64,000 nt of DNA, taken from NCBI GenBank assembly GCA_020726505.1, contig JAHLEZ010000047.1, forward strand, positions 186,001-250,000, in the 5' to 3' direction. A program made the translations under genes and the position numbers. Shown piece by piece: positions 56,038 through 64,000 of the stretch (its first letter is position 1; each line of letters opens with the position of its first letter). The notes under the pieces are model-generated. The model was not told the origin of the DNA. It searched no databases and worked only from the letters and a program-made list of their open reading frames with translations. This DNA comes from Leptodontidium sp. MPI-SDFR-AT-0119. Its lineage: Eukaryota; Ascomycota; Leotiomycetes; Helotiales; Leptodontidiaceae.

Positions 56038-56212
56038 GGCTACAGTACGCACACGTTTGACCATCGTACAGGCCAGAGGCGAGTAGGCTTCCTCGCGCAG
56101 GTGGACAGGCGGCTCTTGGTGCGCACTTGTCCGTTGATATCTGTCAGGATAAACCGAGCGACATATCGTGCGTGGGCTCGAGAAGATCTTCTCGCCCGTC
56201 GTCGTAAATGCC

Positions 56213-57765
56213 ATGTCGGATACGGAAGTTGAAGTCATTGCCTCTGAGGTTGTCTACCAAGCGCCAGAACCACATCCAATTTTGGCAGCCACCGAAGCCC
56301 CCACTCCACCAGCAGCACAAATTTCCACGCAAACATAGCAGGGCTGCTTCCATAACCACATCTCGAAACCAGCCAGTTGCAGCAACTCAGCAACGAGGGC
56401 GTAACTTTGAAGCCCAGCTCGAAGATGAAGAAGTCGAAGCTCAAGGTACGATCACAGAGTGTCTTCGAAGGGACCTTGGCTAATCTGCTGTGAGAACTCG
56501 CACGCCGCATTTACGACCCCACCAACTACGACGATGATACAGATGATAGCTTGCCATCGATCGAAGAGCTCCTGGATCCGCTCTTGCGAAAGGAGATCGC
56601 GGCAACAGGATGCCAGGGCACTTGAGGTATGCGCTTCAGCTCTTTATTACTATAGCAAGCCGAATTCTGACAACTTCCAGACAGGCCGGTCATTCTTGTG
56701 GAGGACGAGGGCGATACTCCTGACCGCACTGCCGACTCCGAAGCCACTTCCACCTCCGCCAACACTAGACCTGTTCCCGCCTTCGAGCTGAGCCAGCGCG
56801 CTGATCTGTCCAACCGCGAACCATGGTGGGATGTCGAGCAAGGCTGCTTCGTTTACGAGGAACTGCATCCACTTCCTTCGCTGGACCATGAAGGTTTGGC
56901 ATCCACGCCGCCCAAGACCAGCCTCCCTCTCGCCGCCAATCGCTTGGAGTATCCTAGGACGAGACCAAGCCACATGGGGACAATAGAACCATGCGAAGTG
57001 CATCGGAAGAGTCAGCGGCCCAGATTATAACATTGGACCTGGACGGTGGAGGGGAGAGTGAAGAAAACGTCTCAGATCTCGAAAGAGACATGCAACTGGC
57101 TTTCGAAGAGCAAGAGGAGTTATTAGCTACCTCTCCTGGCTCCCCAGGTCATCGCTCATTTGAATCATCACAACCTCCGATTGATCAGAATTGTGACCGA
57201 AGCTGGTCAGAAGAACTTCGGTCCAGCACACGGCTCTGCAGTCAGGAGAAAGACATGGAAGGCCCGCGCGAGCAAGAACAAGAGGAGATAGCAGCAGATG
57301 AAATAAGGCACGAGGTACTGGAGCAGGACCTGGAGCAGGACCTGGAGGAGGCCGACGACGATGACGAGAGTGAGAAGCTCGAGCAGCGGGGAGAGAAGCG
57401 GCAATACCAGGACGGAGGAATCAAAACTGGCATCCACCATTCCGAGAGCAGCGGCCATGGTCATGGCACAAACGACGATGATGACGAGGAAGACGAGAAC
57501 CCACGACCTACGAAGCAGCAGAGGTTATTCTTAGCGTCGCCTGATATGCCTCCAACGCCTCCCCTTGAACAGAGCTCACCAAAGCCTTGCCTGGCACGGG
57601 CTCGCAGCGCCACGCCATCCTCAACCACGCATCTTGAGATCGGCAATGTGCAGTCCCAGACTGATCTGGCTCACCCGCCCACGTCCGTGAATAACGACCA
57701 CCACTACACCCACCAAGCTCTCGCAGTCCCTCAGATACGGAGGAGTCGGCTGATGTCGCGGAGTA
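56213..57765 (+). pseudogene. Decayed acidic gene, divergent from the Ulp1-like relic
   Basis: The start MSDTEVEVIASEVVYQAPEPHP (ATG 56213) and the downstream pieces YDPTNYDDDTDDSLPSIEELLDPLL (near 56512), PVILVEDEGDTPDRTADSE (near 56683), then EESAAQIITLDLDGGGES (from 57000) and a long Glu/Asp/Gln-rich stretch are clearly coding in character but sit in different frames with stops between. The 56991-57760 part is open: an acidic coiled-coil-like region, then PTKQQRLFLASPDMPPTPPLEQSSPKP, a Pro/Ser-rich disordered part. The sequence changes character at about 57760, where a minus-strand frame with a basic start (MAGSKRSRRRTNPKEQKEE, 57952) abuts, suggesting a truncation or junction. No domain is recognised. 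It may belong with the divergent relic at 55503 as one transposon. Confidence 0.45.
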
Positions 57766-57998
57766 TCTTCGGGGTAGCCGCCATCACCTGGCCGGAAGAT
57801 GCTAGGTCCACCACTTCTTCGGGAGCTTTAGGAGCGTGCCACTTACTGGTTTTCTGGCGCTGGGCCTTCGGAGTAGCTGTTTCTTGGTCGGGAACCTCCT
57901 CCTTTTGCTCTTTAGGATTGGTCCTACGTCTGCTACGCTTGGAACCGGCCATTTGAGTTGTCTGGGTAGCCAGTAGAAGGCGAATTGTGTGTCGCTTG

Positions 57999-58021
57999 TT
58001 TTTTTTTTTTTTTTTTTTTTT
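57999..58021. repeat. T23 homopolymer
   Basis: A 23-base T run (A run on the minus strand), located 170 bp beyond the 3' end of the intronless minus-strand HET-E gene. Confidence 0.9.
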
Positions 58022-58190
58022 GGCTCTGCATCCATGCCCAGTTGTAACCGGTACAGACCCAATGAAGCCAATTTTTACCTATCCTACGCCACGAGATCAA
58101 GTAATTACACAATCTGATGACTTCGTATTTAATAAACATCTCATACACTACAGGAGGGCCGAATTAAGCCAATACTGTGAATACTGTTAA

Positions 58191-59936
58191 TTACATACAA
58201 AAGAGATCCCGCTGCTGCTTGAGCGTGTCAGCTCTGTGAGGTGATCGCCGTCCTCTTTGCTCTTCGAGAAATCGTGAAACGACATGAAGCTCAACAGTGT
58301 CAATATCCAAACTCAAGTGTATAGTGTCATCAAAAATCGCAAATTCTATCAGATCATCAGAAGCCCTTGCTGCGTAAATGCTGATAGCACGATCAAATGC
58401 TTCTGTATCTTCTTCCCTGTTACCGAACATATTATAATAAGCGTGCATGACATTCCACGCCTTGATCCCCTTATTGTAAAGTTGTTCATCACAGATAGCC
58501 ACAATACATAGAGGTTGAAAGCGCACATCAAATCCAAAACAAACGAGCAAACGCAGGGAGTCTGAGATGTTCACAAGCAAATATCCAAGGATGCCCTTTG
58601 CTTCAATACGGAGGTAATTGAAACACAACTCCCTAGTTGTTGCCAATTCTGATGCAATTACTGGCCAGTGCTCAAGTGAAGCCTCTACGTGGTCGGAACA
58701 CCTCTGGCACACTCGAGCCTCCAAAGGTTCTGGAGCTTTCCATCTCACGATAAAACTGCTGCTTCCGGCTGAGCTTGAAGGGATCATGGGCTCTCGAGCT
58801 ATCAGAAGATCCGTAGTAAACTCTGAAAACGGATCGTACAGCGGCCTCCTGATGAAAGCAGCTAGGTCGATCGTCGTATGATTATCCACTGAGACCCTCC
58901 TGTAGTCGTTCTTTTGGCATGACCGTTCTAGTCGTTCAAGGAATATACCAAAACCTGATAATCTATAACGATAAGGTTCATGTATGACAGCTACAAAGAC
59001 TGCTTTTTGATCTTCGTCAATGTAGTGAGGACGCAGCGACAGCCGAATAGAAACACCAGCATTGTTTCTCGTCCAGCCTTTAGGGAGACTGAACATGTCC
59101 CGAAGACCCTGCCAGGGGGTGTACGGTGATTTAATGCAAAAACAGGACGGAGAAGCTGCCAATAACCCAAATTCGGTCCAAGGTTGACCATTCCAAAGGA
59201 ATATGCTCAGATCAGTACTGTACTCCATAATCATTTCTTGTAATCTCAAGAAAGCCTTCGTTCGCTCGCCATACAGAAGTGGCATGTTAATATCAAAAAG
59301 GCCCATAAGACAATACGCAAGGTCTTCTTCGCGCGTGGTCTGCCTTCCAACAGCCCATGACATTTTATCTGCAACGCAATAGTCTTCAGACCGGAAATTC
59401 AACAGGGCTTCTTCCGGAATAGACGTGATTGCTCCTAGTTCGTTCCGTAAAGACTGCTTATCGGACAGGAAGGTCCAGTCTTGGCCAAAAAATTGCACAT
59501 GATTAGGAGCTAGGAGCTCTTGCAAGGTCCAGCCTCGCTTAAACCACTCACTGCCTCCTATATCATCAAGGCTATCGACATCGGATAGATACGCGTAGCA
59601 CATGGACGATTGGCGGTACCAGTGAAACATGCTGTTGATGGCTTCGCTAAGCTCTGCACTGCTGCTCTTGTCAATGCAGCATGTGTCTACCCAAGCCCAC
59701 GAATATTTATCGCGACTGGCTTGTTCGCAGCATCGTTTGACTTTCGAAAAGCCTTGCTTGTTTTGTAAGAGATTGAGATCCTTGGAACCATTAAGATCCT
59801 TGAAAAGCACTTCATCGTCTCCCCACCGGTGTGATAGAATGGCGTAGTCCAGACCAGCCTCGGTGGGGAACTCCTCAAGTTTAAGGGTTATAGTATTAAT
59901 AAGCCACATATCGAAAACGTTCAATGGCTCAGTCAC
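58191..59936 (-). CDS. HET-E: HET-domain protein, intact, intronless
   Basis: 581 residues from ATG 59936, single exon. The HET core is of the HET-E-1/NWD2 type: LDYAILSHRWGDDEVLFKDL (about 30-50), WAWVDTCCIDK (about 80-90), MFHWYRQSSMCYAYLSDV (about 103-120), WFKRGWTLQELLAP (about 131-144) and EDLAYCLMGLFDINMPLLYGERTKAFLRLQEMI (about 207-240). The C-terminal 320 residues match the usual partner region of this type (SPSCF and TRNNAGVSIRLSLRP segments). No NACHT or WD40 part follows. Such proteins are linked to incompatibility-triggered death in the cytosol. No stops or frameshifts. It has a T-rich 3' flank, noted separately. Confidence 0.9.
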   Translation of the reverse strand: MTEPLNVFDMWLINTITLKLEEFPTEAGLDYAILSHRWGDDEVLFKDLNGSKDLNLLQNKQGFSKVKRCCEQASRDKYSWAWVDTCCIDKSSSAELSEAINSMFHWYRQSSMCYAYLSDVDSLDDIGGSEWFKRGWTLQELLAPNHVQFFGQDWTFLSDKQSLRNELGAITSIPEEALLNFRSEDYCVADKMSWAVGRQTTREEDLAYCLMGLFDINMPLLYGERTKAFLRLQEMIMEYSTDLSIFLWNGQPWTEFGLLAASPSCFCIKSPYTPWQGLRDMFSLPKGWTRNNAGVSIRLSLRPHYIDEDQKAVFVAVIHEPYRYRLSGFGIFLERLERSCQKNDYRRVSVDNHTTIDLAAFIRRPLYDPFSEFTTDLLIAREPMIPSSSAGSSSFIVRWKAPEPLEARVCQRCSDHVEASLEHWPVIASELATTRELCFNYLRIEAKGILGYLLVNISDSLRLLVCFGFDVRFQPLCIVAICDEQLYNKGIKAWNVMHAYYNMFGNREEDTEAFDRAISIYAARASDDLIEFAIFDDTIHLSLDIDTVELHVVSRFLEEQRGRRSPHRADTLKQQRDLFCM

Positions 59937-60659
59937 TTGCGGGACGAGAAATTTGCCCGTAATGTTCGTTATTTGGATCAGAAGGAGGTGACGATACCAA
60001 AAACGTGTTGTATGTTTGCAAAGGTGGAATGGATGCGGATGTTTGAAGTGGACGCGCTAACGAGTGGGGCAGCATTTGCACCGGGAACTAGAAGCGCAAC
60101 ACTAACCACACGAGTCACAGACTGACCCCGTGACTTACTAAAATTTTTAACTAAAAACTTGCGACACCTATTTCGCCTTTTACTGTAGTACCCCCCGAGT
60201 AAGGCCTTTTCCTGCCCTTCACTTGTTTATCTTGACCTACAAGCGTATTTGTCTTTGTTGTTTGTGGGCGTTCGTTGTGATATTAAACCTCGTCCTCGTC
60301 TTTTTTGGTCGTCATTTTCATCACGATATCGTACAGATATTTCCAGTCAGGAGCTGCTCATGCTGTAAATAGTCGTTTTTCCTTCTTCTATTTTATCCAA
60401 GGCTCGCCCTATATCTCATTGTTCTCTCCCAACAAGTACGCATCCATGATAGGCGGCAATTTATTGAAGAGTTGAAGAATTGAAGAGTTGAGTACCATAC
60501 AACTCAGAGAAAGCGCCGAGACAAAGATCCAACAGGCAGGGGAAAAGCCCAGTCTCCAACACAGCAGTGGTATACGTGTATCTGAAGCCATCAAAACACA
60601 ACGCCCAACCCCCATCGCCCAACCCCCATCTCTCACCCCCTCCATTTCCCATTCATATC
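59937..60659. other. Intergenic, no gene seen
   Basis: 720 bp upstream of HET-E (minus) and downstream of the small zinc-ribbon gene (minus). No coding content; a short direct repeat GAAGAGTTGAAGAATTGAAGAG lies near 60465-60490. Confidence 0.45.
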
Positions 60660-60920
60660 TCATACCCTAACCACAGTCTCCTCCCCTTCCTTACTAATCC
60701 TCACAAACTCAATCCACATATCACCATAGCGATCCCTAAAATAACGCTTCGCATTCCCCGCATACACCGACGCGCACTGCTGATCGTAAAGGAAGCGATC
60801 CATCGCTGTAAAATCGCTGAGTCGGACGGTGGCGCGGTCGCATCTGATGCATTTGATGGGCCCGCGGCGAGAGACCTCGGACTGGGATTGAATGCTGCAG
60901 AGTGGGCATGCTTGTGGCAT
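60660..60920 (-). CDS. Small Cys-pair (zinc-ribbon-like) protein
   Basis: 86 residues: MPQACPLCSIQSQSEVSRRGPIKCIRCDRATVRLSDF..., two CPLC / CIRC pairs about 20 residues apart, then an aromatic and basic C-terminus (YDQQCASVYAGNAKRYFRDRYGDMWIEFVRIS). The two CxxC pairs form a plausible zinc ribbon (inference). The start follows an A-rich leader. I do not recognise the family. It differs from the MC genes in lacking the Met-Cys start. Confidence 0.6.
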   Translation of the reverse strand: MPQACPLCSIQSQSEVSRRGPIKCIRCDRATVRLSDFTAMDRFLYDQQCASVYAGNAKRYFRDRYGDMWIEFVRISKEGEETVVRV

Positions 60921-61478
60921 TTTTGCTCTCTCTTTCTGTCTTTCTGTCTTCCTCTCTCTCGTTCTTTCTTTCGTAGTTTGGAGTTTGGGAAGATCTACAG
61001 TACCAATGGGTTCTTAGGATTTGGGATTTGCGCCTTCGTTTGTTGTTTTTGGTGTCTTTTATCCTGTTTTGTTCTGTTCTCTCGGTAAAGTGACTGTGGC
61101 TATGAGAAACCCTTATTTCGGGTCTGGTAGGTTTAATAGCTTTGTTAGATGTCGTTGTTCTGAGGGTGAGATCCCGTTGTTGAAGTGGAAACAAAGTGCT
61201 GGGTGTCTTTCACTCGAAGATTCACAAACTTCTATAATCAGTCAACTTTGAAGTCTTTGTTGACCCATCAATAGTTACTGGCGATCACAGTCAGTACTAG
61301 AATTTTGGGGTTGTATGGTTAATACGAATTCACACTTCTTCATTGTGTTTGGTATGAGCGTGAATAATTTTGCTGTCAGGAGACGGGAAGTCTTTCTCGT
61401 CATCTACTCTAACACTGCATCAACATTAATGATTAACGGCTTTGTTCCGCAGATGCTGTTTTGCGTGAGTCGGGCTGA

Positions 61479-61513
61479 CACTTGTACTTGCACTTGTACT
61501 TGTACTTGTACTT
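61479..61513. repeat. ACTTGT hexanucleotide repeat
   Basis: About six copies of ACTTGT/ACTTGC in a row between the two small Cys-pair genes; simple-sequence tract, no other feature. Confidence 0.8.
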
Positions 61514-61837
61514 CAACACAACGAATATCTCAACTCACACTTAGAAATTACATTATGACTACTCTAAGGCACTGCTCACGGGTATGCATCACGGGTTTGA
61601 CCAATCCTCACATTCTCTTCATCATCAAGCTCAAAATTCACCCAGACCACCCCAGTGCCTTCCAATACACTCATACACCACCAACTTATCTCACACCTAA
61701 TCTCTCACTCAGCTCCTATATCTTATATCCTAATCCTACGTCACATGCCCATCCCCACCCCTTCCTCCACTATCCTCATTCTCCCGTCGCCCTCCCATCT
61801 TCCTTCTCGCCTCAACTCTCATCCTCAATTCCAGAAT

Positions 61838-62312
61838 CTACTCCCTAACCTCCCTCTTCTCCTTTTCCCATTCATAACCCCCATCCCCACCACTTCCCCC
61901 CATTCCCCCATCTTTATCCCCGTACGTCTTTTTAAGCATAACCTTAAACAGAATCCCACACCTCGGACACCAAACGTACCCCTCCTTATCACAACGTGGA
62001 CACTCACACCACACACCCGCCCTCTCCTCTTCATGCACACTCACGCTCCCCAAGCCTTCATGTTCACACTTCCCTTCTGGCCAGAGACCGCCTTGTTTGA
62101 GCCAGCGGGGCCAGTAGGGGCCTTGGATTTTAGTTTTGGATCTGGGGTTGGTTGTATTGATGGGAGAAAAGGGGGGGATATGTAAAGGGACTCTTCGGAC
62201 CGTGTGTGCAGGGTGGTTTTTTCTTATCCGGGATGATGCAGCATGGAAAGAGGGGCCCGGAGGGGAAGTATTTGAAGTGCGTGAGGGGGTGGGCGTATTC
62301 TTCGTAGGGCAT
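61838..62312 (-). CDS. Small Cys-rich protein with two CPRC motifs
   Basis: Two exons fit: 62312-62201 and 62121-61838, giving 131 residues; the donor is GTCCGA, unusual, so the splice is tentative. It starts MPYEEYAHPLTHFKYFPSGPLFPCCIIPDK, then CTHGPYWPRWLKQGGLWPEGKCEHEG and, at the end of the Cys region, WCECPRCDKEGYVWCPRCGILFKV. The Cys pairs CPRC and CPRC with an aromatic between suggest a zinc-binding knuckle (inference). The tail is Gly/Glu/Lys-rich. Unspliced, the second part alone would be 71 residues from a non-ATG start. Family unknown. Confidence 0.55.
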
Positions 62313-63729
62313 TGTGATGGGGATGGTGTGGTTGTGTTGGATTGTGTTGGATGTGATGTTGAGGTAGAGAAATGGGGGGAGATTGTTCGTGTTTTGACAT
62401 TGATATTGATAATGATGGGCGTTGGGTGTTGGAGGAGAGGGAGGAGAGGGTTGGGATGAAGAAATGGAATTGGCTTTTATGTAGGCCCTTTTGCTGTCAA
62501 GTGTGGGTTGTGACTCTCAGGTCCTCGATGGAGGAATTTTATACTCATCTTTCCTGGATTCAAGCCTAGATTGCAGGTGTTCGAATGAGTAAGTTAAGTC
62601 ATAGATGTGTGACTTCTCGCTTAGGGTAGACTCGACTTAGAGTATCTATGAGTTTAGATGCTCAGAAATGATCACGAAGCATTCCAGTCGAGCAAACAAG
62701 GTTAGCTGAACAATGGAATTTAGGTGCTGATTATTTCACAGCTAGCAAGGCTTGAACGTTCTCCCTCCGTTACGAAACCCATATGAAGATTCTAATAAGG
62801 CGGTTACTTTAATTCACCTGCATTTTTACTAGGAATTGAGGGGAATAAAAACGTGGCTGCCGTGAGTGCGTCAGGCGTACATTCGATGTCTCCCAGGTCT
62901 TTGCGTCTTGGTCCATGGACAATAATTCTATCCAATAACATCTTTTCCATGCGAACCGAACGATAACTGCCAAAGATGCAGCATCGGCCCGTTTTAAGTT
63001 TTCTCCCTAGCAGCTTGGGATCATTAACCCACCCCCGAGAGTTTGGAACATTTTGAATACTGGGAAGGATCTGGCGAGGCAATCAATGTCACCCACCAGT
63101 TGGGGTCAGGACACGCAAGTAAAGTTCACGCCAATACCTCTCGCAAGTTTTAAGGGACCTGCCAAGAAACCCTTTTCCGATTTTTAAACTTGCATCTCCC
63201 CCGTTAAATTCCAAATTCTAAACCCATTAGCTTGCAAACCTGTATCACAATTGTCCAAAGGAATCAGCTTCACGTGACTGTCCCAAGCCACCGGTTGCAG
63301 GCCAACCTTAATCCCCCAAAGTCTTTCTCATTGTGTTTCATCCAAACTCAGTATGAGCAACAACTGAAGTGGATTTGTTCGCTTCTGTCCCACACCCCGC
63401 GCCTCATCCCACCTTATTCACATGTACTGTTTCAATCTCCCACGAAACACAAAGTCAATCAATTTTCACACCAACCGGATCTCGACAGACCATGTACACC
63501 ATGGGAAAACCCAGTTCGAATGCGAGAAAGTTATATCTCACATTCCCCTACACCCAGTTAAGCTTCAAGAGAAAGTCAATCTCTGCCGTCGAAGCCATGA
63601 CCGTTATCATGGGGTTGCATTATTGTGTCAGCCCTGAATCAACACCCACCCCCATCGAAGGCCCATGAATGATAAATATCTAAGCTAGAGCCACCTCATG
63701 TTTTGCGATTTCTTCTCGGCAGCAAGAAA
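62313..63729. other. Intergenic, 1.4 kb, no gene supported
   Basis: This lies between the divergent small Cys-rich gene and the MFS gene. A minus-strand frame at 62804-63082 has no recognisable feature and is not accepted. AATCCCCCAAAG/CACACCCCG-type pyrimidine-rich sequence precedes the MFS start, suited to a promoter. Confidence 0.45.
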
Positions 63730-64000
63730 ATGACGTTCATTAACGACGAGGAGATGGCGGGCCCACTGGGCGACAAGACAGTTCCCGCCCGTCACAGCTC
63801 TGTTAGGTCCAAATACAAGTCTGGCAATTTCTCTGGGAGTGTCTTCCTCATCTCCGCCGAGGGACAAGTACTCAACCTCCCCATTCCGACGAACTCCTCG
63901 CTGGATCCCTTGAACTGGACGAAGATGAAGCAGGCGCGTGCTTTCTTGGCACTCTATGTTTTCTGTATCACGGGAAATGTTTTGATGCAAGGCCCGACCT
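63730..64000 (+). CDS. MFS transporter, 3' partial (N-terminus only)
   Basis: The frame from ATG 63730 stays open to the window's end (90 residues). It reads MTFINDEEMAGPLGDKT, then SGNFSGSVFLISAEGQVLNLPIPTNSSLDPLNWTKMKQARAFLALYVFCITG. The segment LNLPIPTNSSLDPLNW followed by a basic turn and a first hydrophobic helix is the usual lead into helix 1 of fungal major facilitator transporters of the drug-proton antiporter group. The substrate is unknown. The body of the gene lies outside the window. An opposite-strand frame over the same bases is a shadow. Confidence 0.75.
   Translation, partial: MTFINDEEMAGPLGDKTVPARHSSVRSKYKSGNFSGSVFLISAEGQVLNLPIPTNSSLDPLNWTKMKQARAFLALYVFCITGNVLMQGPT

Noticed and set aside
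57731..57952. Basic 73-residue minus-strand frame as an independent gene
   Set aside because: It starts well but ends without any domain and abuts a sequence junction; noted as context only.
62804..63082. Minus-strand frame of 92 residues
   Set aside because: No domain, signal, repeat or neighbour supports it; composition is like non-coding sequence.
63685..63990. Minus-strand frame of 101 residues resembling a TRLLHLRP lead-in of HET proteins
   Set aside because: The opposite strand encodes a clear MFS N-terminus over the same bases, and no HET core is present.

Overview
The window comes from a filamentous ascomycete. The evidence is short spliceosomal introns (about 46-110 nt, mostly GTRAGT...YAG), HET-domain (heterokaryon incompatibility) genes, a Zn2Cys6 regulator, fungal rhodopsin-like membrane proteins, a GH76 mannanase, and transposons whose reading frames decay through C-to-T stop codons, as expected from repeat-induced point mutation (RIP). 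A Leotiomycete is my guess from gene style, not a demonstrated placement. No tRNA, rRNA or CRISPR was found. Exon boundaries were read by eye and checked for frame.

Layout. 0-14 kb is ordinary gene-bearing sequence: an ankyrin protein cut by the left edge, a secreted DUF8021-like protein, a small inverted-repeat element, a rhodopsin-like seven-helix protein, an APC-family (choline/amino-acid type) permease, a DUF3112-like membrane protein, and a divergent Zn2Cys6 transcription factor. 15-34 kb is accessory. Seven small plus-strand cysteine-rich genes, nearly all starting Met-Cys followed by a CGC/CGH-type motif (called MC1-MC7 here), are interspersed with four HET loci. One HET gene is intact. 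One is split by a pogo/Fot1-like element. One is split by both a Tc1/mariner element and a hAT-type MITE. One is frameshifted. 34-41 kb has a two-frame membrane/coiled-coil gene, a decayed coiled-coil gene that may be related to fungal STAND proteins, and a GPI-type GH76 mannanase. 40.4-46.2 kb shows no gene. 46-47.7 kb is a second rhodopsin-like gene.

49.4-60 kb is accessory again: a 2.2 kb pogo-family element with a near-complete but nonsense-mutated transposase, a NACHT-ankyrin-ZZ NLR-like gene with one premature stop, divergent decayed genes probably linked to a transposon, and an intact HE T-domain gene. 60-64 kb has two small Cys-pair proteins and the start of an MFS transporter that runs off the right edge.

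Theme. The window is dense in nonself-recognition-type genes (five HET loci, one NACHT-ANK, one ankyrin fragment, one possible STAND-like relic). Many are disrupted, and in three cases the insertion can be read to the base through target-site duplications. The uncharacterised MC gene cluster inside the HET block is the best candidate for something undescribed.
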